50,180 nt of DNA, from NCBI GenBank assembly GCA_021462845.1, contig JAJTXU010000006.1:1-50180 (forward strand), in the 5' to 3' direction. The stretch is from Anaerolineales bacterium (GTDB lineage: Bacteria > Chloroflexota > Anaerolineae > Anaerolineales > Villigracilaceae). Below, one piece after another: positions 49,106-50,180 of the stretch. Positions within the stretch are counted from its first letter, which is position 1, and the number at the start of each line of letters is the position of its first letter. The notes under the pieces were generated by a model that saw only the letters and a program-made list of their open reading frames with translations, searched no databases and was not told the origin of the DNA. Position numbers and translations under genes: made by a program.

Positions 49106-50005
49106 CTACGCTACGAGTATCTTTAGTTTTTTGGGCAATATCTCGTATTCCAAATCTTGAATCCATTCAGGGAGTAATTCGCCGTCTGTATGAGCGGGAG
49201 AGGGCGAATCAAGATGAAGAGAAATTTTCGTCGTGTGCACTTCGCGCATTCCCTCCATTTCAACATAACTGTCTTTGTCTTCATTGAACGCGCGCGGCAA
49301 CGCCTGAAAGAGTCCAAGCCGCGTGGATCGATAGCCGAAAGCGAGGGTCAACTTCCCATCGAATGGATCCGCGTGAGGCGTCATAAAGAATCCGCCTGTG
49401 CGTCGTCCATTGCCGATGGAGATCAGAGAAAATTTTCCGTTGTATTCGCCGTCGTCCCATTTGAGTCTTCCCGCCCATTCAGGTTTATCCATTATGCCTT
49501 GCACCGCCGCGACGAGATAACGCGCGATGCCTTTGATCCAATGGATCTTTTCGTGCTTAAGCGTGACGTACGGCTCGAGTCCCGCTCCCGAATTGTTGAC
49601 GAAATATTTGTCATTGAGTTTGCCGAGGTCCATCGCGCGAGTTTTTCCGTTGGCAATGACGCGCGCCGCTTCGTTGAGATCGGTTGGCAGACCAAGCGCG
49701 AAAGCAACATCGTTCGCGGAGCCCGTCGGCATGATTCCCAACGGTCCAATCGTTTCATTCGCGACGGCGGCTTGCATCAAACCATTCACCGCGTCGCCAA
49801 GCGAGCCGTCTCCGCCCGAGACGATGATCGGCGAAAATTCTTCACGCGCGGCTTGCGCGGCAAGTTCGATGATCTGTCCTTTGTGCTGCGAGACAGCCAA
49901 CTCGAACTTCACGCCCGCGGCATTCAGCGCGGCTTCGGCTTCTGGCCAGCGCTTTTGCGAGTTCCAGCGATTTGAGTATGGATTCAGAATAACTTTTGCT
50001 ATCAT
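49106..50005 (-). CDS. Diacylglycerol-kinase-like lipid kinase (YegS/DgkB type)
   Basis: Phosphorylates diacylglycerol or a related lipid with ATP. The 299-residue protein has the DAGK catalytic N-domain: IVSGGDGSLGDAVNGLMQ with the GGDG nucleotide loop (near residue 65) and GIMPTGSANDVAFALGLP. The C-domain is of the NAD-kinase/DAGK type (FVNNSGAGLEPYV; HADPFDGKLTLAFG; DGELLPEWIQ at the end). No signal peptide is present. I chose the ATG at 50005. Exact lipid unknown. Confidence 0.88.
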   Translation of the reverse strand: MIAKVILNPYSNRWNSQKRWPEAEAALNAAGVKFELAVSQHKGQIIELAAQAAREEFSPIIVSGGDGSLGDAVNGLMQAAVANETIGPLGIMPTGSANDVAFALGLPTDLNEAARVIANGKTRAMDLGKLNDKYFVNNSGAGLEPYVTLKHEKIHWIKGIARYLVAAVQGIMDKPEWAGRLKWDDGEYNGKFSLISIGNGRRTGGFFMTPHADPFDGKLTLAFGYRSTRLGLFQALPRAFNEDKDSYVEMEGMREVHTTKISLHLDSPSPAHTDGELLPEWIQDLEYEILPKKLKILVA

Positions 50006-50014
50006 AAAATTTTT

Positions 50015-50058
50015 AGCCACAGAGCGCGCAGAGATTTTGAGATTTTTCTCTGAGAGAT
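50015..50058. repeat. Short palindrome upstream of the lipid kinase gene
   Basis: Agccacagagcgcgcagagatt with ttctctgagagat words; shares its left half with the repeat at 49040-49101. Confidence 0.45.
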
Positions 50059-50098
50059 TATTTCTTAATTAGGACTTACGAAAAACCCCAATACCAAG

Positions 50099-50161
50099 CC
50101 GCGAATTACGCGAATTTCCGCTAATTTTTTAAAAATTCGCGTGAATTAGTGAAATTCGCGG
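50099..50161. repeat. Palindrome near the end of the window
   Basis: Ccgcgaattacgcgaatttccgctaa on the left and ttcgcgtgaattagtgaaattcgcgg on the right pair over most of their length. Nothing else is seen in 50059-50180. Confidence 0.6.
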
Positions 50162-50180
50162 CAAAAGGTTTTCGATCTGC

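Noticed and set aside
1-50180. CRISPR array, prophage or transposase-bearing insertion sequence
   Set aside because: Repeats are isolated palindromes without regular spacers; no cas, phage or transposase gene was found.

Overview
The window looks like a chromosomal stretch of a Chloroflexota bacterium, most likely class Anaerolineae. This is inferred from gene content and not from a marker tree: a reduced Tad pilus locus with no secretin, a SufBCD/SufU iron-sulfur operon with its own Fe-S regulator, a Mn-type superoxide dismutase, GT-C glycosyltransferases, and very many short palindromic repeats between genes. No phage, plasmid, transposase or CRISPR array was seen.

Layout. 0.2-4.7 kb: tRNA-His, then the glycogen/maltodextrin operon glgA-glgC-malQ. 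4.8-8.9 kb: msrB, a PilZ protein, ybaK with a duplicated 3' end flanking a membrane-protein gene, and a trans-3-hydroxyproline dehydratase gene whose 5' end is tandemly duplicated. 8.9-10.5 kb: both subunits of aconitase X, probably acting with the dehydratase in 3-hydroxyproline breakdown. 10.5-16.6 kb: TMEM175-type channel, sod, ferredoxin, hisS with a GNAT gene, a DUF2283 protein, a methyltransferase and a PIG-L deacetylase. 16.7-25.7 kb: the suf locus. On the minus strand it reads sufC-sufB(intein)-sufD-basic-tail protein-sufS-unknown-sufU-Rieske. The divergent sufR and a SufT/DUF59 gene are on the plus strand. 25.8-28.8 kb: cyclophilin, YwiC-like protein, DUF2007 protein and acyl-CoA dehydrogenase. 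28.8-31.0 kb: three genes for exported or membrane-anchored proteins, visibly richer in A+T. 31.0-34.7 kb: pterin genes (phenylalanine hydroxylase, PTR1/FolM-like reductase, folB, folK, folE). 34.7-42.1 kb: hpf, comF and the Tad pilus genes down from a 49-residue Flp pilin. 42.3-44.0 kb: a soluble DegS-like kinase and its NarL/DegU-type regulator. 44.1-48.4 kb: three overlapping GT-C glycosyltransferase genes. 48.5-50.0 kb: a GNAT acetyltransferase and a diacylglycerol-kinase-like lipid kinase.

How the genes work together. The suf locus is a complete Fe-S assembly unit: desulfurase SufS, sulfur-transfer protein SufU, scaffold SufBCD, the maturation factor SufT, and a four-cysteine SufR-type regulator. 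SufR faces the operon across an intergenic space with two good sigma-70 promoters whose -35 boxes lie in an 8-bp inverted repeat. The pterin genes make a tetrahydropterin pathway next to the enzyme that uses it. The Tad genes and the two-component pair suggest surface attachment under signal control.

The most unusual sequence features are the homing-endonuclease intein at the conserved Cys motif of SufB, a palindromic repeat inserted in frame inside malQ, a -10 box placed exactly 7 nt before the start codon at four genes (leaderless mRNAs), and a 150-170 bp MITE-like element present twice in opposite orientation. No gene-free stretch exceeds 300 bases. The longer gaps (about 210-280 bases) hold palindromic repeats, promoters and terminators, listed below.
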